Below, piece by piece: positions 59,666 through 64,000 of a stretch of DNA of 64,000 nt (within the stretch, counting starts at the first letter, position 1; each line of letters starts with the position of its first letter). The notes beneath the pieces are model-generated. The model searched no databases. It was not told where the DNA came from and saw only the letters and a list, made by a program, of their open reading frames with translations. The DNA comes from Rhizobiales bacterium 65-79. Lineage in GTDB: Bacteria > Pseudomonadota > Alphaproteobacteria > Rhizobiales > Rhizobiaceae. The stretch is taken from the NCBI GenBank assembly GCA_001896885.1, contig MKRJ01000049.1:1-64000 (forward strand), written 5' to 3'. Position numbers and translations under genes: made by a program.

Positions 59666-61720
59666 ATGGGTAATCGCGCGGGCGGACGACGCCAGGGACC
59701 GAAATGCGTCGCCATCATCGGTCCCTTCGCCAGCGGAAAGACAACGCTTCTGGAGGCGATCCTCGCCCGCACCGGAGCCATCCCCAAGCAGAGCCCCGTC
59801 GGATCGGGCAACACCGTCGGCGATCATTCCGCCGAGGCGCGCGCCCACGCCATGAGCGTCGAGGCCGCAATCGCCACCACCGAATTCATGGGCGAGCAGA
59901 TGACCTTCGTCGACTGCCCGGGCTCGATCGAATTCGCCTATGAGGCGGTGCCGGTGCTTTCCGCCTGCGACATCGCGGTCGTGGTGGCGGAGGCGGATGA
60001 GAAGAAGATCCCGGCCCTTCAGCTCATCCTGCGCCAGCTCGACGATCTCGGCGTGCCGCGCATGCTTTTCCTCAACAAGATCGACAAGTCCGACAGCGGC
60101 GTGCGCGACACGCTGAAGATGCTGCAGCCGGCCTCCAGCACGCCGCTGCTCCTGCGCCAGATCCCGCTTCGCCGGGACGGCATCGTCGTCGGCTCGATCG
60201 ACCTCGCGCTGGAGCGCGCCTATATCTACCGCGAGCACGCCGAGAGCGAGATCGCCTCCATTCCCGACGACGACAAGGCGCGCGAGATCGAGGCGCGCTT
60301 CTCCATGCTGGAGACGCTGGCCGACCATGACGACCAGCTGATGGAGCAACTCCTGGAGGAGATCGAGCCGCCGCGCGACGCGATCTTCGACGATCTCGCC
60401 GCCGATTTGCGCGAAGGCGCGGTTACGCCTGTCCTGATCGGCTCGGCCGAGCACGGCAACGGCGTTCTGCGGCTCCTGAAGGCGATCCGGCACGATGCGC
60501 CGGACGCCGCGGCGACCCGGGCCCGGCTCGGCCTCGACGACGCGAAGAGCGTCATCAGAATCATCAAGACGATTCACACCTCGCATGGCGGCAAGCTGTC
60601 GGTCGCGCGCCTGCTCGCCGGCACCCTTTCGGACGGCGCGGAACTCTGGCTGCCGAACGGCAATTCGGCCAAGGTCTCCGGCCTTTACCACATGCGCGGC
60701 AAGGACCAGATCAAGATCGCCTCGGCGAAGGAGGGCGAGACGATCGCCATCGGCAAGATCGACGAGGCGAAGACCGGCGATGCGCTCAGCACGGTCAAGG
60801 GCGGCGTCTCGGTCGAGGCGGTTCCGGCCCCGCCCCCGCCCGTCTACGCGCTGGCGCTCAGGCCGCGCGAACGCAAGGACGAGGTGAAGATGTCATCGGC
60901 GTTGCAGAGGATCGGCGAGGAAGACCCCTCGCTCTCGCTGGAGCACCATCAGGACACGGCCGAGACCGTGCTTTCCGGCCATGGCGAAATGCATCTCAGG
61001 GTCACCATCGAGCGGCTGGAGGGGAAGTACCAGATACCGGTCGAGGCGCATGCCGCGCAGATCCCCTATCGGGAGACCATCCGCAAGCCCACGCAACAGC
61101 GCGGCCGGCACAAGAAGCAGTCGGGCGGCCACGGCCAGTTCGGCGACGTGGTGCTGGAGATAAAGCCGCTGCCGCGCGAGAGCGGCTTCCAGTTCACCGA
61201 CACCATCACCGGCGGCGTGGTGCCGAAGCAATACATCCCCTCCGTCGAGACCGGCGTGCGCGATTTCCTGAAGTCGGGACCGCTGGGTTTCCCGGTCGTC
61301 GATATCGCCGTCAATCTGTCGGACGGCTCCTACCATTCGGTCGATTCCTCCGACATGGCGTTCCAGATGGCGGCCAAGCTCGCCATGAAGGAGGGCATGG
61401 CCGCCTGCTCGCCGGTCCTGCTGGAGCCGGTGATGAGGGTCGAGATCGCCACGCCTTCGGACGCGACCGCCAAGATCACGGCGCTGATCCCCCAGCGGCG
61501 GGGCCAGATCCTCGGCTACGACGCCCGCCCCGGCTGGCCCGGCTGGGACGTCGTCGAGGCGATGATGCCCGAGGCCGAGATCGGCGACCTGATCATCGAA
61601 CTGCGCTCGGCGACGGCCGGCGTGGCAAGCTTCGCGAAGAAGTTCGACCATATGGCGGAACTCACCGGGCGGCTGGCGGACGATGTCCTGAACAAGGCCG
61701 CGACCGGAAAGGCAGCCTAG
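59666..61720 (+). CDS. Elongation factor G-like GTPase without catalytic histidine
   Basis: 684 residues, with EF-G domains in order: G domain (G1 GPFASGKT, G4 NKID, G5 GSA), domain II, and domains III-V to the end (IPQRRGQILGYDARPGWPGW). The G3 motif is DCPGS where EF-G has DTPGH, so the histidine that triggers hydrolysis is missing. EF-G-like paralogues with such changes exist; role unclear. Start ATG 59666 follows a strong AGGAGG. Confidence 0.88.
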   Translation: MGNRAGGRRQGPKCVAIIGPFASGKTTLLEAILARTGAIPKQSPVGSGNTVGDHSAEARAHAMSVEAAIATTEFMGEQMTFVDCPGSIEFAYEAVPVLSACDIAVVVAEADEKKIPALQLILRQLDDLGVPRMLFLNKIDKSDSGVRDTLKMLQPASSTPLLLRQIPLRRDGIVVGSIDLALERAYIYREHAESEIASIPDDDKAREIEARFSMLETLADHDDQLMEQLLEEIEPPRDAIFDDLAADLREGAVTPVLIGSAEHGNGVLRLLKAIRHDAPDAAATRARLGLDDAKSVIRIIKTIHTSHGGKLSVARLLAGTLSDGAELWLPNGNSAKVSGLYHMRGKDQIKIASAKEGETIAIGKIDEAKTGDALSTVKGGVSVEAVPAPPPPVYALALRPRERKDEVKMSSALQRIGEEDPSLSLEHHQDTAETVLSGHGEMHLRVTIERLEGKYQIPVEAHAAQIPYRETIRKPTQQRGRHKKQSGGHGQFGDVVLEIKPLPRESGFQFTDTITGGVVPKQYIPSVETGVRDFLKSGPLGFPVVDIAVNLSDGSYHSVDSSDMAFQMAAKLAMKEGMAACSPVLLEPVMRVEIATPSDATAKITALIPQRRGQILGYDARPGWPGWDVVEAMMPEAEIGDLIIELRSATAGVASFAKKFDHMAELTGRLADDVLNKAATGKAA

Positions 61721-62002
61721 CCGACCCGCCGATCTGGACCAATTTTAAGGCAAGCGGTGGCACAGAGGCCACCGCCGCCGAAAGGCGGTGCGCATCCCGA
61801 TTTCGTCGCGGATTTCATCTCCGCAGGTGCATGAATCCTGGGCGAGCCACCCGTCCTATGGATGTGCCCGAAGTCGATGCAGCCTGCCGATTCGCCAGGC
61901 ACATCCCTTTTCAGCGGAAGAACGCTCGCCCGCTATGCAAGGGAGCCATCCTGAATATCGGCGTTCCCCGGCAGAAAAGCTCAAGAGTATCCGGGCTTTA
62001 GA

Positions 62003-62123
62003 CAACAAAAAAGCCGGATCGCGAAGACCCGGCTAAGTTGAATTGGAAGCGCTGTTTCCAGCTAAACCTCCAGAGGGGAACACTCGACGGACGCTAATGG
62101 GAGGAGGAACGCGTCCGTGAGAT
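62003..62123 (-). ncRNA. Alpha-r14-like trans-acting small RNA with anti-Shine-Dalgarno loop
   Basis: On the minus strand the first hairpin has a perfect 8-bp stem (ACGGACGC with GCGTCCGT, 62118-62087) and its loop carries CCTCCTCCC (62107-62099). A second pyrimidine tract and a small TGGAA/TTCCA hairpin follow. The 3' end is an intrinsic terminator: AGCCGG stem and a run of six T. About 120 nt. This matches the alpha-r14 family (NfeR1 of Sinorhizobium meliloti), whose loops pair with ribosome binding sites of many mRNAs. Confidence 0.75.
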
Positions 62124-62129
62124 GATTAC

Positions 62130-62158
62130 GATATGGGCCTGCTTTGCCCGTTTAACAA
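62130..62158 (-). promoter_or_regulatory. Candidate promoter of the small RNA
   Basis: TTGTTA (62158-62153) and CATATC (62135-62130) are 17 bp apart on the minus strand, placing the start near 62123. The -10 element is weak, and the start is estimated from it and from the hairpin position. The stretch 62159-62379 shows nothing else; 61721-62002 also has no gene. Confidence 0.5.
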
Positions 62159-62379
62159 GCACTCTTTTGCATTGGACCCATGCATTTTCGCATATGTACG
62201 CCAGCGGAGGGAATTTGACGTGTGGGTCCGGGTTGCGCCGCGCGGGCGATCGACTGTCGAATTCAAAGCTCCACCAGGATCACTGGCCTGCCGGTGGTCC
62301 TTTGGTTCCGGGATTTTCCGGGAGCGCGGCCCAAAAGGATGCAAATGCAACGTCGGGACCAGCCCAGCCTCTGTACCAA

Positions 62380-63276
62380 TCAGAACGACCAGTTGCGCGC
62401 CTTGGCGATCAGGAAGTCGCGGAACACCTGCAGCTTGACCTGGCTCTTCATCGCGTCGGTGTAGGCGAAATAGGTGTCGAAGGAAGGCACCTGGCTTTCC
62501 GGCAGGAGCTGGATCAGCCCGGCGTCCTTCTGGACCATATAGTCGGGCAGCGCCGCGATGCCGGCGCCGCGCTGCACGGCGCGCCGGATCGCCAGGAGAT
62601 CGTTGATCTGCAGATGCGCGGTCCGCCGCGATCCGTCCGGCCGCCCCGCCGTTTCCAGCCAGTTCACGTCGGCGATGGCCGTAGGGATGGGCTCGCCGAA
62701 GGTGACGATGCGGTGGTTGTCGAGGTCCTCGATCGAGGACAGCCCCCCATGCCTGGCGATATAGGCTTCCGACGCATAGAGATGCATATGCACCGTGAAA
62801 AGCCGGCGCTGGATCAGGTCCGACTGCTGCGGCTGGCGCAACCGGATGGCACAGTCGGCATGCCGCGTCATCAGGTCGTGCTCCTCGTTCGAGAGGATGA
62901 GCTGGAGCTGGATGTCGGGATAGAGATCGAGGAATTCCTGCACCCGCTCGGTCAGCCACCCGGCGCCCAGGCCGACGGTGGTCGTGACCCGCAGCATGCC
63001 CGACGGCCGGTCCTTGGCCTCGGTCAGGCGGGTGCGCACGTTCTCCAGCCGCATCAGCACGTCATGCGCGGTGCGGTAGAGCAGTTCGCCCTGCTCGGTC
63101 AGCACGAGCCCGCGGGCGTGGCGGTGGAACAGCGGCACACCGACATCGTGCTCGAGCGCGCTGACCTGCCGCGAGATCGCCGATTGCGACAGCTTCAGCG
63201 TCTCCGCGGCATGCGTGAACGATCCCGCTTCCGCCGCGGCGTGGAAGACACGCAGCTTGTCCCAGTCCAAAGACAT
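62380..63276 (-). CDS. LysR-family transcriptional regulator
   Basis: 298 residues from MSLDWDKLRVFHAAAEAGSF. HTH in AETLKLSQSAISRQVSALE (about 23-42). The effector-binding domain follows (GMLRVTTTVGLGAGWL to the end). It lies 29 bp after trxB on the same strand, a pair seen in Hyphomicrobiales, so it may belong to the thioredoxin reductase unit; the ligand is unknown. Confidence 0.88.
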   Translation of the reverse strand: MSLDWDKLRVFHAAAEAGSFTHAAETLKLSQSAISRQVSALEHDVGVPLFHRHARGLVLTEQGELLYRTAHDVLMRLENVRTRLTEAKDRPSGMLRVTTTVGLGAGWLTERVQEFLDLYPDIQLQLILSNEEHDLMTRHADCAIRLRQPQQSDLIQRRLFTVHMHLYASEAYIARHGGLSSIEDLDNHRIVTFGEPIPTAIADVNWLETAGRPDGSRRTAHLQINDLLAIRRAVQRGAGIAALPDYMVQKDAGLIQLLPESQVPSFDTYFAYTDAMKSQVKLQVFRDFLIAKARNWSF

Positions 63277-63305
63277 ATTCGCCGCCACCCCTTTTACCGA
63301 GGCTC

Positions 63306-64000
<695 letters not shown>

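Noticed and set aside
61738-61790. The GC-rich dyad after the EF-G-like gene as an intrinsic terminator.
   Set aside because: A stem can be drawn (GGTGGC/GCCACC region) but no T-run follows on either strand.

Overview
The window reads as chromosome of a high-GC alphaproteobacterium of the order Hyphomicrobiales (Rhizobiales), most like the Mesorhizobium/Aminobacter/Nitratireductor group. Support comes from the long CarB (about 1169 aa), an Omp25-type porin, the DmeRF cobalt/nickel system, an alpha-r14-type small RNA, an AspRS with non-discriminating features, and Hyphomicrobiales-like intergenic repeats. This placement is inferred from gene content; no search was run.

Positions 1-8828 are an integrated element that ends at the 3' end of a tRNA-Leu(UAA) gene. 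At the left edge an IS21-family insertion sequence (end of istB plus its right terminus at 217) has cut off the N-terminus of a GpA-type large terminase. After it come a DUF4145 cargo gene and a tightly packed head operon: HTH-like protein, portal, prohead protease/major capsid fusion, gpW-like joiner and DUF2190 cement protein. A P4-type integrase faces this operon. No tail, lysis or replication genes are visible. Dyads of the form TTCAC-N7-GTGAA sit upstream of three transcription units of the element.

Positions 8900-23275 are mostly core genes: alpha/beta hydrolase, GFA protein, parC, pcp, aspS, cardiolipin synthase, rnd, YqeY and carA. Three copies of an approximately 200 bp two-armed repeat are interspersed, two of them flanking a small GIY-YIG nuclease gene. 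Positions 23291-36530 hold two MFS exporters (one with a hairpin over its ribosome binding site, one with an operator dyad), a Tad-like VWA protein, a zinc metallopeptidase, an ArsR regulator, an exported MsrA, an SH3 protein and carB.

Positions 36539-37230 carry a second nuclease-in-repeats arrangement: a DUF559 gene between inverted palindromic repeats of a different family. A LuxR-type regulator follows, then duplicated TTCACCC-N4-GGGTGAG palindromes and a cluster of small secreted proteins. Next come a lytic transglycosylase lipoprotein, an O6-methylguanine methyltransferase, cspA, an Stf0 sulfotransferase, a beta-hydroxyacid dehydrogenase and a truncated MarR gene.

Positions 44992-49321 are a ugpBAEC glycerol-3-phosphate uptake operon with a candidate Pho box. 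After it lie an Omp25-like porin, a GST, two tandem EAL proteins, aspartate aminotransferase, dmeRF, a DUF4242-adenylate cyclase fusion, a secreted hydrolase, a PCMT-like methyltransferase and an EF-G-like GTPase without the catalytic histidine. An alpha-r14-like small RNA, a LysR regulator and the 3' part of trxB close the window.

The most interesting signals are the two unrelated small nuclease genes, each embedded in its own family of palindromic repeats (an arrangement analogous to RAYT/REPIN), and the head-only integrated element with shared operator dyads.
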